A DNA stretch of 52,289 nucleotides, taken from Neobacillus niacini (GTDB taxonomy: Bacteria > Bacillota > Bacilli > Bacillales > Cytobacillaceae). The translations under genes and the position numbers were made by a program. Shown in pieces: positions 1 to 8,323 of the stretch. The DNA is taken from positions 1 through 52,289 of the forward strand of contig NZ_JAMBOX010000025.1 in assembly GCF_023715785.1 (NCBI RefSeq). Direction: 5' to 3'. Each line of letters starts with the position of its first letter. Within the stretch, counting starts at the first letter, position 1. The notes under the pieces were generated by a model that saw nothing but the letters and a program-made list of their open reading frames with translations, did no database searches and was not told where the DNA came from.

Positions 1-192
1 ATTCTCATAATAACTGGAACAACCATGATTGGAACAATCATAACCCGCATTCTCATAATAACTGGAACAACCATGATTGGAACAATCATAACCCGCATTC
101 TCATAATAACTGGAACAACCATGATTGAAACAATCATAACCCGCATTCTCATAATAACTGGAACAACCATGATTGGAACAATCATAACCCGC
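1..192. repeat. four tandem copies of a 48-bp repeat
   Basis: Four head-to-tail 48-bp units begin at 1, 49, 97 and 145. Units 1, 2 and 4 are identical; unit 3 differs by one G-to-A change near position 128. The period is a multiple of three, so each unit adds 16 residues. The array runs off the left edge of the window, so the true copy number is unknown. Confidence 0.95.
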
Positions 193-218
193 ATTCAAAT
201 AACAACAGACATGGATAG
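3..218 (+). pseudogene. His/Asn/Trp-rich repeat protein, 3' end, interrupted by a nonsense codon
   Basis: Read in the third frame, each 48-bp unit encodes SHNNWNNHDWNNHNPH, a composition typical of low-complexity Bacillus spore-surface proteins. In unit 3 the second Trp codon TGG has become TGA at 126-128. Without that change the frame would continue through unit 4 and stop at TAG 216-218. The 5' end lies outside the window. Frame 1 is also open through the repeat (25-243) and encodes a hydrophobic ILIITGTT-type repeat, so the coding frame is inferred from composition only. A sequencing error at one base is an alternative to a real mutation. Confidence 0.4.
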
Positions 219-373
219 TTATAACAAAGTAATTCAGCACTAAAGTTAATATTACATGCGAACGGAGTGAGTTATTCTAGATTAGATTCAGAATAAAGAA
301 CTATTAGATTAAGATAACAAAGATAAAGAGAACATCAAATTGTATTATTACAAAATTTGATGATTAGAAATTA

Positions 374-404
374 AAAGCCCCTCTCAAACAAGGGCTTTAT
401 TTAT
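374..404 (+). terminator. rho-independent terminator
   Basis: Stem AAAGCCC (374-380) pairs with GGGCTTT (392-398) across an 11-nt loop and is followed by ATTTATT. It lies 150 bp after the repeat-protein remnant and probably ended its transcript. Confidence 0.7.
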
Positions 405-762
405 TCATTTGCTTTAATACGTTAATCAAGAGAAGAACGGTTTTATCCTCATTGGTGATGAGAACTTCTTCAGCTAAACTGACTGTTACTTGACTAAGAA
501 AAAGGCTTTACTCTATATAAAAGTAAAGCACCCGTTCGTAAGTACATTACTTCATAAACTTATTATCAAAGTTATTAGATAATTCGTCTAGCCTAATCTC
601 AAACATTCAACGTAAAGATTCACTTAAGAAAAACTCAAATGTTGTAATTCCCTAGAAAGGTCCTTCAAAGAAACTCAAGCACATTTTGTCCCCCTCTGTG
701 TACAAGCCGTTTCATTCCTCTTTTAAGAGAGTATTTTATATAAAAAAATCGATTCTTTCGAA
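405..762. other. intergenic stretch without a recognisable gene
   Basis: AT-rich sequence with stops in all frames and no convincing ORF with a ribosome binding site. It probably includes the promoter of the protease gene, but no confident -35/-10 pair was seen. Confidence 0.5.
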
Positions 763-2047
763 ATGAGGAATGTTAATTTGAATAGTTTTGATCCACAGAA
801 TATACCGAATCAGTTTCCCGGTGTCGCTATACCCCCTAACAGGATTAAATCGGGTTCGACATCGTCCAAGCCCGCCGGTTATTCCCCTCAGCAGATTCGT
901 CGTGCTTATGAGATTGAGCCGTTGATTAGGTCAGGAATCACCGGTAAGAATCAGAACATCGCGATTGTGGTTGCATATGGGAGTCCAACAGTTGAACATG
1001 ATTTGCAAGTCTTTAGCCAACAGTTTGGTTTGCCCCCAGCGAAACTGAACATCTATTATCCTCAGGGGGCAGCCAAGCCAAGTGGATCCTGATTGGACTC
1101 TCGAGACTGCCATTGACACGCAGTGGGACCACGCCATCGCGCCGGATGCAACCATCCACCTCGTTGTCGCAGTAACTGCGGCTGCTGGTGACTTATTTGA
1201 TGCTGTTGGATTCGCGAATACTTTGGGCGTCCAAGTGGTCTCGATGAGTTGGACTCTTCCTGAAGCCTCTTTCGAGCAGGCGTTTGGTCACTTTTTTCAA
1301 CATCCCGGTACGGTTTATTTAGCCGCATCTGGGGACGCTGGAGGTCAGATTTTCTATCCGTCGGTTTCCCCGTTCGTCGTATCCGTTGGTGGAACAACTT
1401 TATTGCTACGTCAGAATGGCAGCCGCATTGCTGAAACAGGCTGGTCGGGATCAGGGGGCGGTCCTAGTCTCTTCGTACATAAACCAGACTACCAGATTGG
1501 GTTTGTAATCGGTGGGAAAAGAGGCACTCCAGATATTTCCTTTATTGCAGATCTCGCAACAGGTCTATCCGTTTTCAGCAGCACTCCGATACCTGATGGG
1601 TCTACCGGATGGGTCGTCGCTGGTGGAACAAGTGTGGGAACTCCTTGCTGGGCAGACATTATTGCATTAGCCGATCAGATCCGGAATGTGCCCCTGACAG
1701 ATGGGCATCAGGAGCTCTACAATCTGGCAAGGGGATCGCAGTACGCCCGAAATTACAACGACATTACTGTTGGCTGCGCAGGCAATTTCTGCTGTATACC
1801 TGGATATGACTTTGTAACTGGACTGGGAACTCCTAGGGCGAATTTGCTTGTAAGGGCATTAGGAAATGACCCCGGCCCAGTTGATGATGAATCAGAGGAT
1901 TTTGAGAGTTCATCAGAGGATTTCGAAAAAAATTCTTCAGAGGATGAATCAGGTCCTGATCATGGGCATCACCATCATCATCCTGGTCCTCATGACCATC
2001 ATCATCATCACCACCATCATGATAGCGATGAGTCAAGTTCAGATTAG
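763..2047 (+). pseudogene. sedolisin/kumamolisin-type (S53) serine-carboxyl peptidase, frameshifted, with acidic His-rich tail
   Basis: Two overlapping ORFs (763-1092 and 1082-2047) together make one S53 peptidase. ORF1 has the usual mature start (GYSPQQIRRAYEI, then an NIAIVVAYG strand). ORF2 has the catalytic set: E8 and D12 in ETAID, oxyanion D85 in SGDAG and nucleophile S184 in GGTSVGTP, then a DIT...GYDFVTGLG calcium-site region. A +1 shift near 1082-1095 is needed to join them, just before the catalytic Glu, so ORF1 alone would be inactive. ORF2 could start at GTG 1082. No pro-kumamolisin propeptide is present upstream. After the catalytic domain comes a roughly 60-residue Asp/Glu/Ser tail with runs of five and eight His, likely metal-binding. 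No strong RBS precedes 763. Alternatives are programmed frameshifting at TCC-TGA or a sequencing indel. Confidence 0.8.
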
Positions 2048-2080
2048 GTTGACCAACACCTTGAAAATCAAGGTAATATT

Positions 2081-2110
2081 AAGACTAGCTTAAAATCTAG
2101 TCTTTTTTCT
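2081..2110 (+). terminator. terminator of the S53 protease gene
   Basis: A perfect 8-bp stem, AAGACTAG (2081-2088) with CTAGTCTT (2097-2104), has an 8-nt loop and is followed by TTTTCTT. Confidence 0.9.
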
Positions 2111-2154
2111 TAATTAATTTTAGAAAGCCTTCTTAAAGTAACCTGCCCCTTTCG

Positions 2155-2186
2155 TAAAAAAGCGTCTCTGATTATTGCAGAAACGC
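2155..2186 (-). terminator. terminator of the yoaS-yozG operon
   Basis: On the minus strand GCGTTTCTG (2186-2178) pairs with CAGAGACGC (2170-2162) with one mismatch, followed by six T (2161-2156). It lies 30 bp past the end of the YozG frame. Confidence 0.85.
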
Positions 2187-2215
2187 CCCCGTTTAATAAA
2201 ATTTGTTGTAAATTC

Positions 2216-2433
2216 TTATTGAGTGTCCTTGGCGCTTTTGTACTCCAAAATATCGCCTGGCTGACAATCCAAAGTCTTACATATCGCTTCTAATGTTGAA
2301 AAACGAACCGCTTTTGCTTTCCATTTTTCAGAATGGAAAGATTTGCCAAAGTAATTCCGACCCTCTCTGAAAGCTCTGTTACACTCATTTTTCGTTTTGC
2401 TAACATCACATCATTATTAATAATAATTGCCAT
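2216..2433 (-). pseudogene. YozG-like Cro/CI HTH regulator, frameshifted
   Basis: The frame from ATG 2433 (GGAGG just upstream) begins MAIIINNDVMLAKRKMSVTE and continues with a helix-turn-helix (LSERVGITLANLSILKNGK), as in the small Bacillus YozG/Xre family. After NGK the frame is lost and stops at 2290 (47 residues). One extra base restores a typical ending in another frame, with RFSTLEAICKTLDCQPGDI and a stop at 2216-2218. The family is normally about 68-75 residues, so one base appears deleted around 2313-2318. It is the downstream partner of the DUF2975 membrane protein; these pairs usually form one operon. Mutation or sequencing error cannot be told apart here. Confidence 0.8.
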
Positions 2434-2443
2434 ATCCTCCACC

Positions 2444-2923
2444 TCAGACCGTCAAATCATTTTCTGATTTTATATTAATCGCTTCTTGTAAAAGTCTTTG
2501 GAGAACAGCTGCAAAAACGGCGATAACCAACGAACTAAAAATGATGATGAGTCCCACAAATCCGATGGGAGGGTCAACTTTCTTCCCTATAAAATGGAAG
2601 AGTGGCATACCTAATACATACCAACCACTTATTGTAATTGCACAACACTTTATTTTCTTTAACGCTTTTACAGATAAATCTGAGAACGCTGTGTTCTCGT
2701 CAATGTATCGCAAAAGGTTAAAAGCCTGATAAAGAGCAAAGTAAAAAGGCACAGCCGCTCCATACAACAAAATTAAAACGAGAGATTTTAGATAAGCAAT
2801 ATCTGGATATAATTCTCCAGCAAAATCCCCGATTTTAGGAGCCAAAAATATACAAAATGCAAGAACGGGGATTCCGATAAAAATAACAGCTAACTTTAAA
2901 AAGAATGTCGTTACTTTTTTCAA
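2444..2923 (-). CDS. YoaS-like DUF2975 membrane protein
   Basis: About 160 residues with four hydrophobic segments: VTTFFLKLAVIFIGIPVLAF near the N-terminus, one at SLVLILLYGAAVPFYFALY, one around ITISGWYVLGMPLF, and IGFVGLIIIFSSLVIAVFAAV near the C-terminus. This fits the DUF2975/YoaS family of unknown function found next to small Xre regulators. The upstream region reads AGGTGAGGTGCTTTTTTTG, so the TTG at 2923 (MKKVTTFFLK, as in homologues) is better spaced from the RBS than the GTG at 2932. It ends 10 bp before the YozG-like gene, with which it would be co-transcribed. Confidence 0.8.
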   Translation of the reverse strand: MKKVTTFFLKLAVIFIGIPVLAFCIFLAPKIGDFAGELYPDIAYLKSLVLILLYGAAVPFYFALYQAFNLLRYIDENTAFSDLSVKALKKIKCCAITISGWYVLGMPLFHFIGKKVDPPIGFVGLIIIFSSLVIAVFAAVLQRLLQEAINIKSENDLTV

Positions 2924-3049
2924 AAAAAGCACCTCACCTGTTTAAATGATAAAGTAACCTTATCACGATATTTATCGTTTTTCAATAAATTAATATTGTT
3001 TATTGCTGTATTTTTATTGTTATACGAATTTAATTTTACAAAAAATAAA

Positions 3050-3067
3050 GAGCGTTTTGAAATGCTC
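3050..3067. terminator. small bidirectional hairpin
   Basis: GAGCGTTT (3050-3057) pairs with AAATGCTC (3060-3067) with one G-T wobble, flanked by A-rich sequence on the left and a short T-run on the right. It could be a weak terminator or structure near the yoaS promoter region. Confidence 0.35.
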
Positions 3068-3245
3068 TACTTTTAAATGTTAAATTTACAACTTGTTCAA
3101 CTGCCCCGACTGTTAAACAAGGATAGACTTTCTTATCTAAAGGCTTTGTTAAATCATAATGTTGTTTTATTAAAGAATTAGTAAGAGGATTTTTAATTCC
3201 TGTGGTAAAATTATACTATGTTAAGAAATTATAGGGGGTAATACA

Positions 3246-3347
3246 ATGAGTGATATCGTTTGGGGTAGTCCAGCTAGTTTGTTTTGTTTAGGTTTTTTCT
3301 TAGCTGGGTTGGGAGTTTTTATTAAACTATCAAGAAATGCCAAATAA
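3246..3347 (+). CDS. 33-residue single-pass membrane peptide
   Basis: ATG at 3246 follows GGGGG with an 8-nt gap. The peptide starts MSDIVWGSPASLFCLGFFLA, continues hydrophobic, and ends KLSRNAK. It has one membrane span and a basic C-terminus and is followed by a strong terminator, so it looks like a monocistronic small-protein gene. No family was recognised. Confidence 0.6.
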   Translation: MSDIVWGSPASLFCLGFFLAGLGVFIKLSRNAK

Positions 3348-3380
3348 TATTGGTAATTTAATGATAATGATAAAAGTACT

Positions 3381-3410
3381 AAATAGCAGTCAATTTGGGC
3401 TGCTATTTTT
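3381..3410 (+). terminator. terminator after the 33-residue peptide
   Basis: A perfect 9-bp stem, AAATAGCAG (3381-3389) and CTGCTATTT (3400-3408), has a 10-nt loop and is followed by TT. Confidence 0.85.
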
Positions 3411-3416
3411 CATAAT

Positions 3417-3584
3417 CTAAAAAACGTAAATATCAACAATGAACTTTAACAGAGCCAATTTAAAAAAGAAATTTAGAAAATGCGAAAGAAAATTCCAAGA
3501 AGAATAGGAAATAAAAACTAATACACCAACAAAAATAAAAATAACAAATAAATAACTCGACGAAACATCTTTCAATTCATTCAT
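3417..3584 (-). CDS. 55-residue hydrophobic small protein
   Basis: ATG 3584 is preceded by AAGGTG with a 7-nt gap. The product begins MNELKDVSSSYLFVIFIFVG and is mostly aromatic/aliphatic with one or two membrane spans. Its ATG overlaps the stop of the upstream 38-residue ORF (ATGAATGA), suggesting translational coupling. No family was recognised; it may be a remnant, but RBS and overlap favour a real small gene. Confidence 0.45.
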   Translation of the reverse strand: MNELKDVSSSYLFVIFIFVGVLVFISYSSWNFLSHFLNFFFKLALLKFIVDIYVF

Positions 3585-3693
3585 TTATAACACCTTCATT
3601 CGATCTAAAATACCTATAATTTTTTACAATAACTTTTTCTGCTTCTTTAATCAATTCATAGTTTTTATCTTCTAAAGGTCTTACTTTTAGCAC
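3577..3693 (-). CDS. 38-residue small protein coupled to the next ORF
   Basis: GTG at 3693 follows a near-perfect AAGGAGGAGA Shine-Dalgarno. The product starts MLKVRPLEDKNYELIKEAEK, is basic and probably helical, and ends ...NEGVINE. The segment KNYELIKEAEKVIVKNY resembles the first helix of some small cytidine-deaminase-like proteins, but the rest is absent, so it may be a truncated relic. It overlaps the following hydrophobic ORF by 8 bp. Confidence 0.4.
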   Translation of the reverse strand: MLKVRPLEDKNYELIKEAEKVIVKNYRYFRSNEGVINE

Positions 3694-3752
3694 AAATATT
3701 CTCCTCCTTGTTCTTTCTGTTCTACTTTTTCTTCAGCTATTCTGCCCCGTTC

Positions 3753-3944
3753 TTATTCTTCGGCTTCATCCTCATCTAAATCTTCTTCATTATATTCCGC
3801 TGTCTTCAGATGTAAATCAAAATACAATCCTGTTCTTTCTTTCAATTCTTCCTCTTCTTCATATTTAAAATGTGCACTCCACTTAAAGTTGATTATTCGA
3901 TGACCATTAGACCAAGGGTTATCTACAAAATAAATTCAATCCAT
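3753..3944 (-). pseudogene. acidic 63-residue hypothetical protein with stop at codon 3
   Basis: From ATG 3944 the frame reads MD-stop-IYFVDNPWSNGHRIINF and continues through an acidic C-terminus ending DLDEDEAEE. TGA at codon 3 most simply derives from TGG (Trp). Codon use and composition after the stop look coding. No alternative ATG/GTG/TTG with RBS in this frame was seen. This is the second W-to-stop change in the left 4 kb. Function unknown. Confidence 0.4.
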
Positions 3945-4301
3945 AATTATACGCTACCTATCATAATAGTAATTGGTCTATCCTACCTTGTGTCCTTTTA
4001 TTAAACTACTTCGCAACTTAAATTAAACAACTAAATTTCCCACAAAGATCCTATTGACTTATTGAACTCCCGTTCGCTCAATAACAAAAGGCTGCCGTTC
4101 GTGCAGCAAGTTCTTTAAGGAACAACCGTTAGTTGAGTTAGGATTTTCACTATTGTCTTTCAAAAAATCAGAAATTAGAGATATTACTAAACATACTTTT
4201 CATAAGTCATTTTTTGGTTTCATTCGAAGAAACGCTACCATATATTACTAATAATTAGTATAATTAAATGGGTTTTAGATGAATTATAAGGAGACAAAGG
4301 G
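3945..4301. other. gene-free AT-rich stretch with CCGTT-type repeats
   Basis: No supported ORF. It holds short degenerate motifs also seen elsewhere in intergenic DNA here: CCCGTTCGCTCAATAA near 4067 and ACCGTTAGTTGAGTTA near 4125. The right part probably holds the promoter for the darcynin-like gene (AT-rich TATATTACTAATAATTAG near 4240-4260). Confidence 0.4.
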
Positions 4302-4661
4302 ATGACCAAAACCATTTTAAATCACGGTATTATCGTTTTATTAGAGTTTTATCCATCTTGGTTAGCTTTACCTCGTGAAAAAAGAAGAGAGCTTGCAGGG
4401 GATTTATATTCAATAATTGGAAAATACAACGAAAACGTTAAGGTGAAATTTTTTGACGCTGATGCTTTTGGAGACGGTACCTACACCGATTTTATTTTAT
4501 GTGAAACATCAGATTTAAAAATGTATCATTTCATGTGGGAAGAAATACGAGATACATATGCCTATTCCAACGGTTACTTTAAAATTAAAAAAGTTATTAT
4601 GGGTGTCCAAAATGCCTATCAAAAATTTGAGGAAGAAGTTTTAAAAATGGACTCAGAATGA
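4302..4661 (+). CDS. darcynin-like protein
   Basis: 119 residues. ATG 4302 follows AAGGAGAC. The layout matches the darcynin family (function unknown): an N-terminal strand HGIIVLLEFYPSWLALPREK, then VKFFDADAFGDGTYTDFILCE, a YHFMWEEIRDTYAYS helix, and a YFKIKKVIMGVQNAYQKFEE end. The fold is probably a ferredoxin-like/dimeric alpha-beta barrel type used by small-molecule monooxygenases. It is monocistronic, flanked by gene-poor DNA. Family call is from memory of the motif pattern. Confidence 0.65.
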   Translation: MTKTILNHGIIVLLEFYPSWLALPREKRRELAGDLYSIIGKYNENVKVKFFDADAFGDGTYTDFILCETSDLKMYHFMWEEIRDTYAYSNGYFKIKKVIMGVQNAYQKFEEEVLKMDSE

Positions 4662-4931
4662 TAATAATAACAAGCTGTACCAAAAATAGGGATGAAATAT
4701 TTCAATATTAAACAATGCGACCGTTAGCAGAAAAAGAAAAAGATATTTCCACCTGTTCCCATCTGAAACGCTTGACGCGATTAGCTTATTAAGAAAATAC
4801 TAAAGTGAAGTGCGATCAATGCCCCGAACCTCAAAAGTCTCATTTACAGATTCAGTCCTTGCATTGCAATCAACAGTTGTATTATTTGATAATTGTAAGT
4901 AGGAATAAGCATTTGCCTTTTTTATCAAGAA
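4662..4931. other. gene-free stretch
   Basis: No ORF with an RBS. Short pieces with coding-like composition (around 4720-4800) have no start or partner motif and were left unassigned. Confidence 0.4.
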
Positions 4932-4984
4932 TTAAAAAGTGCCAGGCACCACCCATTATCTGGAGAGTGCCTGGCACTTAATTT
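4932..4984 (-). repeat. GTGCCAGGCAC terminator-like repeat, copy 1
   Basis: AAGTGCCAGGCAC (4937-4949) is a perfect 13-bp complement of GTGCCTGGCACTT (4967-4979). On the minus strand it is followed by TTTTTAATT and lies at the 3' end of rph, so it doubles as its terminator. Best-preserved member of a nine-copy family in this window. Confidence 0.9.
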
Positions 4985-4989
4985 AGACA

Positions 4990-7593
4990 TTACACTATTT
5001 CGATATAGCCATCTGTTCCATGAACACGGATTCGTTGCCCATCTTTTATCAGTTTGGTCGCATGTTCTACTCCGACAACCGCCGGCAAGCCATATTCACG
5101 TGCAATTACGGCTCCATGAGTCATCAGCCCGCCCACTTCGGTAACTAGGCCTTTTATCGATACAAATAATGGTGTCCAGCTCGGGTCGGTAAAGGTGGTG
5201 ACTAATATATCTCCCCCTTCTAAATTAGCTTCTTCCATATTTAAGATGACACGAGCGCGTCCCTCTATCACTCCGAAAGAAACAGGCAGACCTGCAATCG
5301 CATGTGCTGGGAGATTTTCTCGTTTGTACTTTCCTGCAATGATTTCACCGTGGGACGTGATCACACGTGGCGGCGTTAATTTTTCATATAATTTGTACTC
5401 ATCTTTTCGTTTGTTGATGATTTGGTCATCTACTTTCTTTGTGGATACGACATCGCGTAGTTCTTCAAAAGTGAGATAGTAAATATCTTCTTTTTCATGA
5501 ATTACGCCCGCTTGCACGAGTTGTTGTGCTTCTTTTAACAGTGCCTGCTTATAAATGAAGTAGCGATTCACCATGAAGTATTTTGGATATTCCCGATATC
5601 CAATGAAATTCCGGATGAGGTCTATCCTTGCTTTTGTTTCTTTCGCCTTTTGTTCACCATCAGGTAATTTCTTCAATCGTTCTATTAACTCTTGTTCTTT
5701 TTTCAACGCTTCCAGTCGCCCTTGCTCATATTTTCGATGGCCTTCATTAGGCTCAAAGTTATTAATGTTAGCCAGAATCATTGGGACAAGTGTGGTTGGT
5801 TTCTCGCTCCAACGCGTTTTCGTCATATCGATTTCTCCACTGCAGCGCATTCCGTATTTGTTGAGAAAATCATAAATCGCTTTTCGGGCTTCCCTTCCAC
5901 CATCAAATTTCACCAGTTGATCCAAAAAGGTATCATCTTTTACATGTTGTAAATAATCAATTATATTCGGGTAGGGACGAATCACATCGGCAACATCCAA
6001 TAGCGCCAAACCCATTTCCGAAGTTATATTGTTTGGTGCAGACTGAGATAGCGTGTCTGCTGCGCTTTTTTCACCTAACCACTCGTTCATTTTTTCATTG
6101 ATCCAAGTTGAAGCATTCATAGCAGTCATAAAAACAGTTGAACTTTGTGGATCAAATAAAATTCTCTTTAATTCCTGAATATCTTCTAGAATAAAATCAA
6201 ACAAATATGATCCTGATTTGGTTTTGATGTTTTGTTTTAACTCTTCAATGGATGTTTGTCTCTGCTTAATCAATTCAGAAACGATTGATGGGTTGTTTTC
6301 AATTTGCGGCAGCATGTTAGTCTTGCCTCTTGTCGGGCTCGGTACTGTTTTATTATCATTTGCTAACGATGTAATAAAATCTCCACGTTCCATGATGTTC
6401 ATAAGTGCGTCTTTCATGAGCGGATCGTGTTGTCCCATGGCATTTATTAAAATGTTTCGACTGACAGGTGAAGATAGTTGATGTGTGACATCAACAAACA
6501 ACCTTCCACCAGCTTTCCGCATGGGTGCAGGAGTCGTTAACAGGTAAAACGACAATCCCAGTGGTTTAATGGGGTCTGTCATCATTTGTTGATGACCTAC
6601 AGATATATAAACGCGGTATTCCTGATCACTCGCTTCAGGGATTGGAAAAAGAGTGGTGATGGCCCGACTCTGGACCATATAAAATGCATTATCAACCAAA
6701 CACCATTCAATATCTTGTGGGCAGCCAAAATATGCTTCAATCTGTCTTCCGATGCGAGCTAGTTGAAGTATTTGTTGGTCAGTCAGTGTTTGTGTGTTTT
6801 GCTGTGAAGGATCGATGGTCTGTGTCTCAGTTCCACCGTTTTTTCGCGGCCAGACCGCCAATTTTTTGGATGCTATCCTCTTTTCGACGATTTGATTTTC
6901 CCGTACTTTATAACAATCAGCAGAGACCAAGCCTGAGACCAGTGCTTCCCCAAGCCCAAAACTGGCATCGATAGATAGTACCTTTCGGTTAGAGGTAATC
7001 GGATCTGCGGTAAATAAAATCCCTGAAGCTTGTGGGAACACCATCCTCTGAACGATAACGGATAGGGAAACCTCTCTGTGGTCAAATCCATTTTTTATAC
7101 GGTATATGACCGCGCGTTCCGTAAATAGAGATGCCCAACATTTCTTGATATGCAGCAGGATGGCTTCTTTTCCGATGATATTTAAATAGGTGTCCTGCTG
7201 GCCGGCAAACGAGGCATATGGCAAATCCTCAGCAGTTGCACTAGATCGCACTGCATATGCATCTTCATCACCAAGTTGGGAGAGAGAATGAGTAACTGCT
7301 GTCACAACACTGGAGGGAATTTCCACTTCCAAAAGGAATTGTCGAAGCTTCCTGCTGATCTCACCAATTTGTTCTCGATCCTCAACTGTTAGCATGGCCA
7401 GTCGATCCAACAATGCATGATACGTTTCGTTTTGTTCGATCGCTTTTCGAAATCCCACTGTTGTCACACAAAATCCTTCTGGTACATTGATTCCTTGAAT
7501 TTTTGACAATTCCGCTAAATGTACCCCTTTTCCGCCGACGAGCAAAAGCTGTGTATTTTCGACCTCCTGAAAGCCGAGAACCAAAGAACTCAT
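4990..7593 (-). CDS. rph: rifampin phosphotransferase (PEP-synthase-like)
   Basis: 867 residues from ATG 7593, which has AGGGGAG 8 nt upstream; the longer ORF from 7614 lacks this. Three-part architecture of RPH proteins: N-terminal ATP-grasp (GGKGVHLAEL, then YAVRSSATAEDLPYASFAGQ, and DIEWCLVDNAFYMVQSR closing it), a central roughly 400-residue helical rifampin-binding region, and a C-terminal swivelling His domain with GGLMTHGAVIAREYGLPAVV, catalytic His826. Listeria and Bacillus RPH have about 867 residues with His825, and they transfer the beta-phosphate of ATP to rifamycin, inactivating it. A plain PEP synthase is less likely given length and domain order. Single gene, terminated by a GTGCCAGGCAC repeat. 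Confidence 0.85.
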   Translation of the reverse strand: MSSLVLGFQEVENTQLLLVGGKGVHLAELSKIQGINVPEGFCVTTVGFRKAIEQNETYHALLDRLAMLTVEDREQIGEISRKLRQFLLEVEIPSSVVTAVTHSLSQLGDEDAYAVRSSATAEDLPYASFAGQQDTYLNIIGKEAILLHIKKCWASLFTERAVIYRIKNGFDHREVSLSVIVQRMVFPQASGILFTADPITSNRKVLSIDASFGLGEALVSGLVSADCYKVRENQIVEKRIASKKLAVWPRKNGGTETQTIDPSQQNTQTLTDQQILQLARIGRQIEAYFGCPQDIEWCLVDNAFYMVQSRAITTLFPIPEASDQEYRVYISVGHQQMMTDPIKPLGLSFYLLTTPAPMRKAGGRLFVDVTHQLSSPVSRNILINAMGQHDPLMKDALMNIMERGDFITSLANDNKTVPSPTRGKTNMLPQIENNPSIVSELIKQRQTSIEELKQNIKTKSGSYLFDFILEDIQELKRILFDPQSSTVFMTAMNASTWINEKMNEWLGEKSAADTLSQSAPNNITSEMGLALLDVADVIRPYPNIIDYLQHVKDDTFLDQLVKFDGGREARKAIYDFLNKYGMRCSGEIDMTKTRWSEKPTTLVPMILANINNFEPNEGHRKYEQGRLEALKKEQELIERLKKLPDGEQKAKETKARIDLIRNFIGYREYPKYFMVNRYFIYKQALLKEAQQLVQAGVIHEKEDIYYLTFEELRDVVSTKKVDDQIINKRKDEYKLYEKLTPPRVITSHGEIIAGKYKRENLPAHAIAGLPVSFGVIEGRARVILNMEEANLEGGDILVTTFTDPSWTPLFVSIKGLVTEVGGLMTHGAVIAREYGLPAVVGVEHATKLIKDGQRIRVHGTDGYIEIV

Positions 7594-7723
7594 TCGTACA
7601 TCTCCCCTAACCATTTCATGTTCTATTGATTTTAGCAGTTGGCATGAAGAATAAAAAGTCTATAATAACCAATTTTTACATGTTATAATTAAATTAGGAG
7701 GAGTTCATACTCCACTCGTTTTT

Positions 7724-8014
7724 TTAACCACGACGTTTTAGTAACACACCCTCCACAAATTGCTTAAATTTCTCCTCTGCTTCGGAATGTGATTTCACGG
7801 TAAAAAGTAAAGATTGATCTTGTTCCTCTGGATTTTTATTGAGGAAATCTTCCTCAGCCTCATCCTCAAAGAAGATATCCCACATTCCTTGTTCATTTTT
7901 AAACCCAATGGCTTCTATATATTCATCCTGTTCTTCGATGTAACAGCCTATATGCCAATGGCGTCCTTTTAAATGTTCCTGGATTTCGTCAAAATACACC
8001 ATACATTCCTTCAT
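7724..8014 (-). CDS. acidic hypothetical protein
   Basis: 96 residues, or 92 from the internal ATG 8002, which sits downstream of AAGGAATG. Sequence features are YFDEIQEHLKGRHWHIGCYI, a strand-rich middle (AIGFKNEQGMWDIFFEDE), and a basic helical end (KFKQFVEGVLLKRRG). It probably forms a small alpha/beta domain. I do not recognise the family. It stands alone between rph and a phage-type replication gene. Confidence 0.6.
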   Translation of the reverse strand: MKECMVYFDEIQEHLKGRHWHIGCYIEEQDEYIEAIGFKNEQGMWDIFFEDEAEEDFLNKNPEEQDQSLLFTVKSHSEAEEKFKQFVEGVLLKRRG

Positions 8015-8120
8015 TGTCCTGTTGGATGAAAGCTGGGTAAATGAACTTGTCGGTATTTATCATCATCACACATCCTTGTTCAAAACGGTATTTCCAGATA
8101 GCTGTTTTTTTATTTAGGCT

Positions 8121-8235
8121 CTGTTATTCATCATTGTTGATTTTCGTGTAGGAATAAGAATTCATAGGCGGAGAATTTCCGGCAAATGTATATAGGCGAG
8201 TCTCAAAAAGCAGATATAAGCGGATAAATTCCGAT
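8121..8235 (+). repeat. dispersed intergenic repeat, copy A
   Basis: The segment with TTGTTGATTTTCGTGTAGG, a GCGGAGAATTTCCGG palindrome and AATGTATATAGG recurs in inverted orientation at 18340-18439. The palindrome GCGGA-(A/G)-A-TTCCG is the best-preserved part. It fills most of the gap 8015-8323; no gene lies in the gap. Confidence 0.65.
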
Positions 8236-8323
8236 TAACTGCTCTAAATAAGGAAAAATCCTAACATTTTTATAAGATAAACGGATAAACTCCCTTTTAT
8301 TTTTAGAGAAATTCGGGTATTTC

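Noticed and set aside
25..243. ORF encoding an ILIITGTTMIGTIITR repeat
   Set aside because: It is open only because the repeat is a multiple of three and lacks stops in this frame; the His/Asn/Trp frame has the composition of known repeat proteins.
126..3944. Idea that TGA is read as Trp (recoding) because two TGG-to-TGA changes occur
   Set aside because: Many intact genes here end in TGA (for example gerC and the MFS neighbours' convergent genes), so TGA is a normal stop.
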